DNA of 64,000 bases from Strigamia acuminata (GCA_949358305.1 OX442322.1:8804001-8868000), one strand, 5' to 3'. Counted from the stretch's first letter, positions 19,248-30,184 are shown. Program-made: numbers and translations. Notes: generated by a model not told the origin, from the letters alone.

Positions 19248-21848
19248 CCATTCCTCCTATGCGCCCCCATTCGAAAACATGCAAAACAATTCGAGAAAAC
19301 ACACGCAAAAGAAGTTGATGCGCTAGATGATGGAATTTTTATGGATGACTTAACATCTGGAGGAGATTTTCCAGCCGACACGACGACACATTGCGAGAGA
19401 TTAAAAATGATTTTAGACAGCGGAAAACTTCCCCTTGTGAAGTGGGCGACTTGCAGTAAAGACGTCTTCGAGAACTTGAAAAAAGAGGGATTCCACATGC
19501 GGGGCGAGGAATTTTCTAGTCTTGGAATCATTAAAATGCTCGGCATACTGTGGGACACAGAAAAGGACATGATAATGTTTAAAATACCGAAAATTGAAAA
19601 AATTCCGATTACAAAGCGAGAAGTTGTCTCATTTTTAGCTTCAATTTTTGATCCCATGGGACTCTTGGCTCCTGTGATTCTGCAAATGAAATTGCTTATT
19701 CAAGTGATCTGGGCTCGGACGAAAAAATGGGATGAAAAGATTCTTGATTCAGAGAAAAAAGAAATTGAAGAATGGAATTCCGACATCCAACAACTCAAGG
19801 AACTAAAAGTTCAACGTTGGTTAAATACTTATTCAGGTCAGGAAATAACCCTAGAAGTTTTTTGTGACGCCAGCACAAAAGCATTTGGCTGCACGATTTT
19901 TGTCGTCAACGTGGAGGGCAAAAGAACATTGTTGTTAAGTAAATGCCGAATTGCGCCGGCCAAAAAGGTTACTCTTCCTCGACTCGAATTAACAGCAGCA
20001 GTGGTTGGAGTCAGAATGACAAAATATCTGCTCGAGAACTTTCTTCCTGGATACCCCGTCACTGAAGTTCGTTACTACTCGGACTCCACTATCACACTCG
20101 CCTGGATTAATTCAGACAAAAATGCATGGAAACCGTATGTCTCAAACCGTGTTCAGGAAATTATTTCCTTTTCCAAGCCTGAACAATGGTCTCATGTGCC
20201 AACCGAATTCAACCCAGCTGACCTATTGACCCGTCCACACAACTCAAAAACATTGATGAACAACAAACTTTGGTGGGACGGAGTTGATGTTTCAAAACTG
20301 GAAAAGAAGGAAGTTATACAGGAAAACCCACCCGATGAAGAAAGAAAATTAATTGTTATGACTATTCAAGTAAAAGAGAATTTTATTTACAAATTTTTCC
20401 GACGTTTTAGCAATTACAACCGACTTTTGAGAGTGTTTTCCTACATAATGAGATGGAAAAATCAACTTGTTCGCGGTGAGCCCCTCTCGCCACTCGAGTT
20501 GGAGGCAAACCAACTGAAGATCTTAAAACTTTCGCAGAAATTACATTTTTTGGAGGAAGTTGAAGACGTGAAAAACAAAAGGGAATTGAGCAAACATTCC
20601 ACTTTGAGGAATTTCGAACTTTTTATTGACGAAAATGGATTACTTAGACTTCATAGCCGTTTGAAAAAATCTTTATTGACATTTGATGAAGTCTATCCGA
20701 TTATTTTACATTACGATAGTTGGATAACACGACTGTTGATCAGAAAGGCACATCTAGAACTACTTCACGGTGATATTAGTGAAACCCTTTATCACTTACG
20801 TGAACAATTTTGGATCATAAGAGGAAGGAAAACAATTCAAACAGTTATTCGAGAATGTGCAATTTGCAGACGTGCTAAACTTGCGAGAAATAACCCTTCT
20901 ACTGGTGACCTTCCCACTGAACGTGTAACTCCAGCGGCTCCATTCCAACACACTGGAATTGATCATCTTGGACCCATTTATGTTGGCAACAACAAAAAAG
21001 AACGGAAAAAGGTTTATATTCTTTTATTCACGTGTATGGTGACAAGAAGCCTACATTTAGAAGTGTCCGAAGACCTTTCTGTTCCCAAGTTTTTGTTAGC
21101 AATGCGAAGATTTGGAGCTCGCTTTGGATATCCTGCCAAAATATTCTCAGATAATAGCAAAACATTCGAACGTGGTAGTGTGGAGTTACAATCATGCGGC
21201 AAGCTCATTGGCCACAGGGACATACAGACTTTCCTATCGGAAAAAAGAGTGTTATGGACTTTTATTCCACCACTGTCCCCCTGGATGGGAGGGGCATGGG
21301 AACGCCTTGTCCGTTCAGTTAAAGATAAACTTCGAAAAACTTTGCTTCGATATACCGTTGATTTGGAGACTCTTCAAACCTTAGCTTTGGAAATTAGTTC
21401 CGTATTAAATTCAAGACCTTTATCCTACGTTCCCGACAGTGTTGATGGAGGCAGAATTTTGGCACCTGAAAATTTTTTAACCGGTGGTTTACCAAAATAC
21501 CTTATAAACAAAAAATTGAGTGCCATCAAAAAGACAGATTTAAGAAAATTAGACATTAAACGAAGACAGTTCATTTGGGAATTTTGGAGAGTGTGGAGAA
21601 AAAGTTACCTTATGCAATTGCGAAATTTTTACGAGACCAAAGGCGATAAAAATTTCAAAAACCCCAAAGTGAATCAGATCGTGTTGTTAGAAAAAATAGG
21701 AACAAATCCCTATTTTTGGCCACTTGCCCGGATAAAGGAGATTTTTCCAGGTGAGGATGGTTTTACTCGAGTCATTAAAGTAGTGCTACCAGATGGACGT
21801 GAACTGAAAAGATCAGTTAAGCATGTGAGAGCTCTTGAACTGGACTGA
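19248..21848 (+). CDS. BEL/Pao pol, 3' part from reverse transcriptase on (BEL-A copy 3)
   Basis: The frame runs from codon CCA at 19248 to TGA at 21846-21848, without a break. It begins inside the reverse transcriptase (PFLLCAPIRK), just before the FMDD catalytic motif, at about residue 888 of the copy 2 protein. The upstream 887 or so codons were separated by insertion of copy 2 and lie left of the window. RNase H (CDAS, SDST), integrase zinc finger, the catalytic D, D and E motifs (GIDHLGP, SDNSKTF, GGAWERL) and the DUF5641-type tail are all present. It is closely related to the copy 2 protein but not identical. The few in-frame codons before 19248 come from the LTR of copy 2 and are not part of the gene. 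Confidence 0.9.
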   Translation, partial: PFLLCAPIRKHAKQFEKTHAKEVDALDDGIFMDDLTSGGDFPADTTTHCERLKMILDSGKLPLVKWATCSKDVFENLKKEGFHMRGEEFSSLGIIKMLGILWDTEKDMIMFKIPKIEKIPITKREVVSFLASIFDPMGLLAPVILQMKLLIQVIWARTKKWDEKILDSEKKEIEEWNSDIQQLKELKVQRWLNTYSGQEITLEVFCDASTKAFGCTIFVVNVEGKRTLLLSKCRIAPAKKVTLPRLELTAAVVGVRMTKYLLENFLPGYPVTEVRYYSDSTITLAWINSDKNAWKPYVSNRVQEIISFSKPEQWSHVPTEFNPADLLTRPHNSKTLMNNKLWWDGVDVSKLEKKEVIQENPPDEERKLIVMTIQVKENFIYKFFRRFSNYNRLLRVFSYIMRWKNQLVRGEPLSPLELEANQLKILKLSQKLHFLEEVEDVKNKRELSKHSTLRNFELFIDENGLLRLHSRLKKSLLTFDEVYPIILHYDSWITRLLIRKAHLELLHGDISETLYHLREQFWIIRGRKTIQTVIRECAICRRAKLARNNPSTGDLPTERVTPAAPFQHTGIDHLGPIYVGNNKKERKKVYILLFTCMVTRSLHLEVSEDLSVPKFLLAMRRFGARFGYPAKIFSDNSKTFERGSVELQSCGKLIGHRDIQTFLSEKRVLWTFIPPLSPWMGGAWERLVRSVKDKLRKTLLRYTVDLETLQTLALEISSVLNSRPLSYVPDSVDGGRILAPENFLTGGLPKYLINKKLSAIKKTDLRKLDIKRRQFIWEFWRVWRKSYLMQLRNFYETKGDKNFKNPKVNQIVLLEKIGTNPYFWPLARIKEIFPGEDGFTRVIKVVLPDGRELKRSVKHVRALELD

Positions 21849-21901
21849 TTTGTTTGAGCTCGTTGTGTTTTCTCTTCTCTGTTCTCTCGCCGGCAATTCG
21901 C
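21849..21901 (+). promoter_or_regulatory. 3' pyrimidine tract of BEL-A copy 3
   Basis: A pyrimidine-rich run is followed by CGCCGGCAATTCGC, directly at the LTR start. No purine tract is present. Confidence 0.5.
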
Positions 21902-23413
21902 TGTTGCAAGACAGCGTGGAAGAATTGTTGTGCTGAGATTGTGTCAATAAATATTTTAATTTGCTTTGATTTGTTTAATTTTCCTTTAGTGTTTTATTTT
22001 TCATAATTAAATGATATTTTTCACTTTGCAGGAATTTTGACTTATTAAACTTTTTCAATGTTATTTAGTGTTTTAGTGTTGTGAAATGGGATAATTCAAT
22101 TTATTGTCACTTATTTTCAGTATTTTATTGCGTATTTTGTTTTGTTTTATCAATTCTTATGCATTTTTCTTGTTGTACGGCATTTTTGAGTGCATTCGTC
22201 GAAATGCAGCACAGTTACGCTATACGCGTGACGTCATTTTTCAATTCCTAGTCTTATTATTTCAGAACTTCTAACGTTTCGTTTTCACCTTTTTAAGGTA
22301 GTTTTGTTGTGTTTTAGTATTGTTTTGTACTAATTCCGGTGTGCTCTTTCGTTTGGTGTGCTCAGATTTTGTCATAGAGTTTTCGTTTCGTCGTTACGAA
22401 CGTTCGTCGTCGGCCACCATATGGGCGCGGCCGACGATGTTCGTTTCGTTCGTGTTACGATCCATTTCTGTGTAGTTTTGATTAAATAGTGTGATTTTGT
22501 TCGGGAAATTATATTTCCTATATTTATTTTAACATTGTCAGGTGTTTTTATTCAAATCTTAAACTTGTATTTTCAAACTGTGTTGCTTTGCCGCCGATTA
22601 GGTGACCGTTGGGCGCCATGTTGATTTATCGGCAATTTTGATGATGTAATCGTTTGCTTTGAATTTATTATACTATTATACTTATTTATTATTTCATTTC
22701 GAAGTGTTTTCACCTGTATTCTTTGCTATTTTTGCATTTTTATTCCGTTCGGAATTCAAATGTTTTGATGACATCATTTTGCTTGACGCTGATTGGCTGT
22801 CTCGATCGTCTGCTTGACGATCATTGTTTTTGCTCCGTTTGCACTGTTTTACTTTTCAGATCTTATTGTTGTGATTAGATTAAATATTCCTGGTATTCTT
22901 GTGATCATTTTAGTATGTCACAATCTTTATTTCGTGCAGTTTTTATGTAACTACAACTTTGCTGTGATTTCGTTTCCTCCGTTGCTATGACAACGGAGTT
23001 TCTTTTGTTATTGTATTTCGCCGCTATCGGCTTGGCGCGTGCCGTAATGGTTACTGCGCATGTGCGGTTCCAAAAGAACCAATGTAATTGATGTATTTTC
23101 TTCACTCTTCTGTTTAACTTAGATTAAAGAAGTTGTTTTTAATTTTACTCCCGTTTCATGTTATTTAAGCAATGTGGCGCGAGTAGTTAAGCCTTTCCCT
23201 GGATTAGCCATTGATTCAGCACTCCATTGGATATTAATCAACGGTGTTCCCATCAATGCTCCATGCATTCAACAATAGTTTTCAGTGCGGATTTGTGTTC
23301 TCAGCGCGGTTTTCGTACGAATTTAACAATACGATCACTTGAGTTTTTAGAGGCGGGAAATTCAAATAGCCCCAACCCCATTCCTAGCTGTTTGGTGTTG
23401 ACAGACCGCAACA
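21902..23413 (+). repeat. 3' LTR of BEL-A copy 3 (1,512 bp)
   Basis: It starts TGTTGCAAGAC and ends GCAACA. It shares motif order with the other BEL-A LTRs but is clearly diverged: a TGACGTCA site at 22229-22236, a hairpin near 22398-22443 with compensating changes, GCGCCATGTTG near 22613, ATTAAA at 23123-23128, and the U5 motif in the variant form CAATACGATCAC (23327-23338). Confidence 0.88.
22229..22236 (+). promoter_or_regulatory. TGACGTCA site in BEL-A copy 3 LTR
   Basis: Preserved as a perfect octamer although the LTR around it has diverged from copy 1 and copy 2. Confidence 0.45.
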
Positions 23414-25125
23414 ATAGTGTTTAAACCTTAGTAGAAGGCTCCAATGTAAGTTTTAGAAACATCCAAGCAATGATTTGGGAGAATAGACTTTTGATCTCAT
23501 CACAGTTGACTTAGCACAAACACCACAAGACCAATGTCTCTGAATGTTCAGAAATAGTGTTTAAACCTTAGTAGAAGGCTCCAATGTAAGTTTTAGAAAC
23601 ATCCAAGCAATGATTTGAGAGAATAGACTTTTGATCTCATCACAGTTGACTTAGCACAAACACCACAAGTCCAATGTCTCTGAATGTTCAGAAATAGTGT
23701 TTAAACCTTAGTAGAAGCCTTCAATGTAAGTTTTAGCAACATCCAAGCAATTAATTTAAAAAAAAAAATTTTGAGCTTATTTCACATTGCAGTTGACTTA
23801 GCACAAAGACCACAAGATCAATGTCTCTGAATGTTCAGAAATAGTGTTTAAACCTTAGTAGAAGGCTCCAATGTAAGTTTTAGCAACATCCAAGCAATGA
23901 TTTGGGAGAATAGACTTTTGATCTCATCACAGTTGACTTAGCACAAACACCACAAGACCAATGTCTCTGAATGTTCAGAAATAGTGTTTAAACCTTAGTA
24001 GAAGGCTCCAATGTAAGTTTTAGCAACATCCAAGCAATGATTTGGGAGAATAGACTTTTGATCTCATCACAGTTGACTTAGCACAAACACCAGAAGACCA
24101 ATGTCTCTGAATGTTCAGAAATAGTGTTTAAACCTTAGTAGAAGGCTCCAATGTAAGTTTTAGAAACATCCAAGCAATGATTTGGGAGAATAGACTTTTG
24201 ATCTCATCACAGTTGACTTAGCACAAACACCACAAGTCCAATGTCTCTGAATGTTCAGAAATAGTGTTTAAACCTTAGTAGAAGCCTTCAATGTAAGTTT
24301 TAGCAACATCCAAGCAATGATTTGCGAGAATAGACTTTTGATCTCATCACAGTTGACTTAGCACAAACACCACAAGACCAATGTCTCTGAATGTTCAGAA
24401 ATAGTGTTTAAACCTTAGTAGAAGGCTCCAATGTAAGTTTTAGCAACATCCAAGCAATGATTTGGGAGAATAGACTTTTGATCTCATCACAGTTGACTTA
24501 GCACAAACACCACAAGACCAATGTCTCTGAATGTTCAGAAATAGTGTTTAAACCTTAGTAGAAGGCTCCAATGTAAGTTTTAGCAACATCCAAGCAATGA
24601 TTTGGGAGAATAGACTTTTGATCTCATCACAGTTGACTTAGCACAAACACCAGAAGACCAATGTCTCTGAATGTTCAGAAATAGTGTTTAAACCTTAGTA
24701 GAAGGCTCCAATGTAAGTTTTAGAAACATCCAAGCAATGATTTGGGAGAATAGACTTTTGATCTCATCACAGTTGACTTAGCACAAACACCACAAGACCA
24801 ATGTCTCTGAATGTTCAGAAATAGTGTTTAAACCTTAGTAGAAGACTCCAATGTAAGTTTTAGCAACATCCAAGCAATGATTTGGGAGAATAGACTTTTG
24901 ATCTCATCACAGTTGACTTACCACAAACACCACAAGACCAATGTCTCTGAATGTTCAGAAATAGTGTTTAAACCTTAGTAGAAGGCTCCAATGTAAGTTT
25001 TAGAAACATCCAAGCAATGATTTGGGAGAATAGACTTTTGATCTCATCACAGTTGACTTAGCACAAACACCACAAGACCAATGTCTCTGAATGTTCAGAA
25101 ATAGTGTTTAAACCTTAGTAGAAGG
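23414..25125. repeat. 140-bp satellite array, left piece (about 12 monomers)
   Basis: The phrase ATAGTGTTTAAACCTTAGTA recurs at 24121, 24261, 24401, 24541, 24681, 24821, 24961 and 25101, giving an exact 140-bp period. Monomers are nearly identical. Variants include GGCTCC or CCTTC after GTAGAAG, GAAACA or GCAACA, and one B-type monomer near 23740-23810 in which an A-run and TTTTGAGCTTATTTCACATTGC replace the usual segment. No ORF is present. It ends in AAGG, the target duplication of N3. Confidence 0.95.
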
Positions 25126-25899
25126 TGTTGCGAGCACGCGCAACATGGATTTTTTGCTATCGCAATAGCGGATTTGCTTGAATTGATCAATTATTTAAGT
25201 TTGTGTTTAGTTAATAGTGCAGCTTAAGTTTTGGCTAAATGTTAAATGAATTTCGTGTAGTTTGTGACGTGGGAGTTATGTTTTACCTGATTTAAGCTGT
25301 CTTTCTTAAGGTAATCTTGTATTTTTCCTTTGATTCTTTGGAGTTTTACTGCTTGGATTCGTCCGAAGAGTTGCTGTTGTTAGTTCCTAAGTTAGTTCAT
25401 TTATTTGAAACACTTTGGCTTAATGTATTACGGTTTTGTGCCTTTTGTAATGATTTTATACTTGAAACTGTGTATTTTCTTGTATACGCTTTATCATTTT
25501 GTCACTAGAGGGACAATTTGCCTCTTGCGAGTGATTGTTGCCACTCGTTGCTAAGAGCCGCTGCTCTCATTGTTGTAGGTTGCGCAGCAACTACACTGTG
25601 ACTGTTATGTAGATTTCTAGGGTTAAGATATGTAATTTTCTCCTCTCTTTTCTGTGTACTTTTGATAGATATTAACTTTACATTAAATTCGGTTTGTTTA
25701 TGTGTTATTTGGCATATTAGTGGTGAGTTCTTCCAGACACTTATTAGGCCACTTTGCAGGGATTTCAAGCAGGATTTCTCCTGCAATGCATCATCTCTTT
25801 TGGAGCTCATCACAAGTTCTAGTAAGTAGGTTTATTTGTTATAAGCTTTTTCTGTTGTCTTCTAGAGTGCCACACGGCCACAAAGCATTGCTAGAAACA
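25126..25899 (+). repeat. 5' LTR of N3 (774 bp)
   Basis: It starts TGTTGCGAGCACGCGCAACA, in which TGTTGCG and CGCAACA pair. It ends AGAAACA. Near its end CGGCCACAAAGCA (25875-25887) resembles the complement of the tRNA-His anticodon arm, but this is not kept in N1 and N4. Confidence 0.92.
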
Positions 25900-25903
25900 T
25901 TTT

Positions 25904-25927
25904 TGGTGCCGTTTTGCTTGACCAGGA
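25904..25927 (+). other. N3 primer-binding site, split by TTTTGCT
   Basis: TGGTGCCG (25904-25911), insertion 25912-25918, TGACCAGGA (25919-25927). It follows the LTR end by four T residues. The outer parts complement the 3' end of recalled tRNA-His. Confidence 0.6.
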
Positions 25928-26454
25928 TGCTAGCCAAGTGTCGTCAGGTTGCCGTGAGTTCGAAAATGGGTGACATCGCCGCCATTTTCGGAAACAAGAT
26001 CGGTAATTGCAGTGGAGGCTGCCAGCGCTTAGTGACGACAGACGCATCGTGTGAAGCCAGCGCATTCACAAGCGCAATGCGTGTGGCTGTCGGTCAAATC
26101 GAGAATTGCTGCTCGGGATGGCGAAATTCGTCTCAGATTCGCCCAGTACGAGTGCGTCGTATGGCGGAATGCAGCGACCACTTCAGGATCGTCGATGGAG
26201 AGAGTTTCGGCAAGATTTTCCCGGATTTCGTGTGCCCAGTTCGTTGGACAGTACGAGGCTGTGTCCACACAGACGTGCGCCGTCTCACAAGCGACGCGGT
26301 CAAGATTCCAGTCGAGTTGTTTCGTCTTCAGCAGAGCCAGTTTTCTCAGGCAGAATGGACGATCCAGCAAAGAGATTCGTGCCGTCAGCGCACACAGAAT
26401 GGTCACCGAGTTTGGAAGAGTCACTCTTCAAGCGTCAGTCGACCGCCAGTTAAA

Positions 26455-26471
26455 CACAACGCAATGTACTA
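26455..26471 (+). promoter_or_regulatory. N3 leader motif CACAACGCAATGTACTA
   Basis: This is the sense-strand version of the conserved leader motif. It differs from the complement of the recalled tRNA-His D-loop to anticodon region at only two of 17 bases. It lies about 555 nt after the 5' LTR. It could be a secondary tRNA contact, a packaging or dimerisation site, or a fossil copy of tRNA sequence. Confidence 0.45.
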
Positions 26472-28115
26472 GAATCGGCAATGAAGATTTTGTTTTTTTT
26501 GTCGATTATATTTTCTCGTTTTCATCAAATGTTAATTTTAAGGTTTTTGGGGGATATTCTGGTTGTTTTGGGAGTTTTGGGGCGTTAGTTCTGTTTCATG
26601 CTTCTGCATACGTCGTTGTGCAAGTGTAGCTAGTTTCCACGCCTATTTGCGCCTTGTTTGGAGTCCCCTTAAACTCTAAACTTCTGTTTTTGTCCTCCTC
26701 GAATGCGTTTTCTAGTATTAATGTCATGAGTTTCTTGTTAAAGATACTAAAGAGTAGCTTATATGAATTTATTGGCTTTTTTGTCGGAAATTAATTAGGG
26801 AGTTCCTGTCTTTAATTGTCTACAGTTAGACCTGCGGTTTTTTAAGTAGCTTGCACACGTTTTATTGAGAATTTTTGGCCCAATCCGTGCATACGGTAGT
26901 TAGTTGTATTTGAATTTTCTTTAATCCACTCCCTTTTAATTTGAAATCGCCAACTTATTATACAATAAGCTCTTTGGTCTTGAGTTCTTGTAATTTCCCA
27001 GGGTTTTTCCCTTGTTACGTGTAAACTCTTTGAGAGTTTTTTTAGGCTTACTGACAGGAGCGTCGTCACATTTGCAGATTTTTAGTGGTGTTGGCCAGTT
27101 AGTCGTCAGCTTGGGGTCGATTAACTCCCGCTTTTAGCTTTCTGCCCTACGCTAAAGTTAAATTACTAGCTATTGTGGGCCAACCAGTTCCCTCTTCTCG
27201 TCCTTCCCGCCTATCAGAGCGGCGGTCAGGGGGGTCCTTGAGTGATCTAGCTTCTTCTCGTCATGTGAGCCTGCTCTTGTGTTTGGAATGTGGACGACCT
27301 CTGGTCTTTACGTTTTGTGTCCAATGTCTTTCATGTGTTGCACGAGTTTCCTCGTGAGCTCTGGTGTCGGTCATCTCTCCGCTTCGGGAGAGGGCACACC
27401 CGTTTGTATTCGTGTGTCTGTAGAACGTTTCTTGTTTTTAGAACGAGATTCGTTCTTTTGCTGCTCATGTCAAGCTGAGCGAGCGCTGGCCCGTGAGGTC
27501 AGTCGGTTCTTATCTGTCCGTCAAATTTCTGTTCGGTTAGATTGTGTTACGACTTGTTTGCAAGTGGGTTTGGATTTAGATAGGCGTGTGACTTCTGTCG
27601 GTGCTGGAAGTTTAGAGCAGCCGATCCGCACCGCCCACTGGGCAAGTCCAGTTTCTGTTGTTGACTGCTGCACCCAGTGTCTACCGCTGGTGATGTACGT
27701 TCTGCATTTTCGCTTTCTCTTCGTGGAAACGTCCGTAGCGTTTCATGAGTCTTCATTAGTGATTAGTCTCGCCTTTTATCGTTTAAAAAAGGGAGTTTAG
27801 TTATTCTAGTTCTTTGGGGCAACCTTAGAATTTGGACATTTTAGCTTATTCGTTTAGGAAATAGCTTGCTTGCTATTTTTGGGTTGTGGCTAGCTAGCGT
27901 GGCGTTAGGGTATAGGTACTTGTTTTGGATGGTCGTTCTTGCTGTGCACAGCAAGGACTGCCATTCGATGTGTTTCAGAGGGCAGGTTTGCACTGCCATA
28001 CTCTGTCAGATGTCGTGTCCGAGACATAGTCCCTGCGCCTTTTGGCGGCCCCTATTTCTACGTTTGCTTCCCGCGACTGAGTAGTTGTTGTTAGTCTTTC
28101 ATTCCTAGCTCTGCA

Positions 28116-28550
28116 GTGAGGCAGACATGCACTAGGCAGGGAGCCCACTCTAGGATGGGTCGAAGGGCGTGTGTGTGCGGCCTTCTTGGCGCCGGCACTC
28201 GGCAACACGTTTTAGTCATTGGACAACACGTGCTTTCAGTAAAGTGGCGATTTCCGGAAGTCGGCTTGCTGATCGACGATGTGGTCAATGGGTATGTGAG
28301 CGAGTCAATTGTCGACTTGCAGTTGCTTACCGGTTCCAGTAATGCGGTTGGCAACTGGCAAGTCCTTGTGCTCATGTCTATGTGTGACGCCCCTCGCAAT
28401 CAGGGACGTCAAGCAACCCTCCCTCTTCTCTCGTTTTTCGGTTCAATCATATTGGTTCCGACTCGGGGTGGGCCAAGCGTTCATACGGTAGCCTCCTTAT
28501 TGGAGCATGGGGTTTTAACTAGATCTAGTTTCTATTTCCCCCTCGGTTAA
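28116..28550 (+). other. Open frame of 144 codons in N3 sense strand (doubtful)
   Basis: A sense-strand frame also open in N1 (2382-2816), N2 (15225-15659), N4 (42612-43061) and N5 (52874-53332), on the minus strand in those copies. N4 has an in-frame 15-bp tandem duplication, which repeats MSMCD. N5 has a one-base insertion that changes the C-terminus. No domain, signal or membrane pattern is recognised. Conservation is expected simply from recent copying, and most differences change amino acids. Probably not a gene. Confidence 0.12.
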
Positions 28551-30172
28551 AGAAGTTTCAGTCTTCGTGGTAGTCTGCTCACAACAGGCTACACGGTGGC
28601 CCGAGTGCGGACGTGCAGTCCATCGGGTACCTCTTTGTTCAAGGCGCATTCGTAAAGCGCAGCTCGGTTGAAAGAAAGCCACCGGTTTTAATTTCTTTTC
28701 AACGACGTGATTAGTTTTCGTGAAGGAAGTGTAGCTTCGCTTCATTTGGTTGCAGTTGCACTGCTTCCAACGTTTTTCAGTATCATATGACACCTGTTGA
28801 TCTTCAAAAAGAAGCAGGTCCCTTTCCTTTCTTTTCTCGTGGGGAGGAAATGGATTGATTATTTGGGTACGGACTTGTTCCCTCTTCGGAAAAAAAAGCA
28901 GAAGTTTAGTGTTTTGGAATTCTTGCTGGTTTTCACAGTTCCGGTTTGCTAGTTTCCTTTGTGAGGCCATACTTGGCCAATAGCTTTAGTGATAATATTG
29001 ACGTTTTAGCCGGTATTTATTTGCACGGAACGTGCTCGTTCTGTTTAGATAATTGAACCGTTTTTCTCTTGTTAGTTAGATAAAGTTGTGGTTGATGGGT
29101 CAGCGTGCGCGTGTTTCCTTGTCGCTGTGGACAAGAGGTCGCAGATGGTTTACACAGTCACCTGACTAAGTCTTTCCTTTTTTCTTTATTCTCTGCTCTT
29201 AGCGGTTTCGTGGGTTCATGTCAAGTCAGGGTGCGGTCAACGCCTTTGCGTGGCAGTTGCTGCGAATGGTTCGCATTGCCTGAGCTTCATGCCTTCTCGT
29301 TCTCTTTTTCCTCTTTCTGGCGTGATCATGTTAGCTAGGTGGTCATGGCTTTGGGTAAGTTGTTAGTTGGTCACTCTTTGCAAAAGAGTGGTGCCTAGGT
29401 CTTGACGGCATTTTCTAGTTCTTCGTACGAATGCTGGGTGGTTGGTCAGACGATAGGTCTGGGTCAACGCATTCATTCCCTTATTTTAAATTTTTCTTGT
29501 TTTCTAGAAAAGGGTCGTCCTTAATAGTTTATTAAGTTTGAGTTCGCAGCTCGTGTTTTCGTGCGGACGGAGGTTTCCGTGGCACGTTGCCACTTGAGCG
29601 CTGGCTCGAGGACAACGAGGCGGTGAAGCCTGCCGTGTCTCAAGTTTGTTCTTTTTTGCGTTTCAAGTTTCTTCTAGTCTTCATGTATGTCATGTTCCTT
29701 GCGAGGCCATGCTCGATCAAGAGTTTTTGTCACAGTTTTCCTTTTTTCGACGACGTTTAGTTTTCGGTTCTGAGACTTCTAACCTCGGTGTTTGGTTGGA
29801 CGATTGTTTTGGACCAGCGCCTTTCCTCTCTGACAAGGATTTCTGTTCTCCCATTTTTAGTTTTCGTTTAGTTTAAGCGTCTGTCTACGGGTTGACAGAC
29901 TGAGTTTTCGGACAAGCTCCCGCAATGTTCTCACGTCGTTTTGGTTAGAAAACCCCTTCAGTCGGATTTTCTGAAGGTTCTTGCGTGTGCGCCACGTGTC
30001 TATTGGCGACGCCGTAGCCCCTTGGTGTCTGGACTAGGTCATCATGGCACGGCCCTTCTCTTTCTTCTCTCGTGTTCTAAGTTTCTTTTAGTGTCTATGG
30101 TGTTGCAAACAGACATGTCGAACTCGGAAGTCGCGTGGTACATTCATAGGCAACTGTCCTGTTGCGCATCCA

Positions 30173-30184
30173 TGATCGTATAGT
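30173..30184 (-). promoter_or_regulatory. BEL-B U5 motif (ACTATACGATCA in sense)
   Basis: The plus strand reads TGATCGTATAGT, identical to part of the recalled tRNA-His D arm. Its inner edge is 72 nt from the LTR end, compared with 74 nt in BEL-A. Confidence 0.5.

Larger units (their letters stand above)
19248..23413 (+). mobile_element. BEL-A copy 3, 3' part
   Basis: The pol 3' part and 3' LTR of a BEL-A element. Its left junction is the insertion site of copy 2. Its right junction (23413/23414) enters the satellite at ATAGTGTTTAAACC, inside a monomer, so the element had inserted into the satellite array. It is the outermost BEL layer on this side. Confidence 0.88.

Noticed and set aside
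23414-25125. CRISPR array
   Set aside because: The repeat unit is a continuous 140-bp monomer without unique spacers, in eukaryotic repeat DNA. It is a satellite.
25702-26472. Open frame of 256 codons (also 17303-18073, 4448-5287 and 54977-55846 on minus) starting in the N LTR
   Set aside because: It begins inside the LTR and runs across the LTR end and primer site into the leader. It has no domain, and its sequence changes drastically with leader variants.
27279-27800. 173-codon frame in the N interior
   Set aside because: It is open in N2, N3 and N5 only because these are recent copies, is broken into two frames in N1, and has no recognisable domain.
12771-30100. One large inverted segmental duplication of N2 and N3
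   Set aside because: Each copy has its own 4-bp target duplication in a different target (LTR versus satellite), so they are independent insertions.
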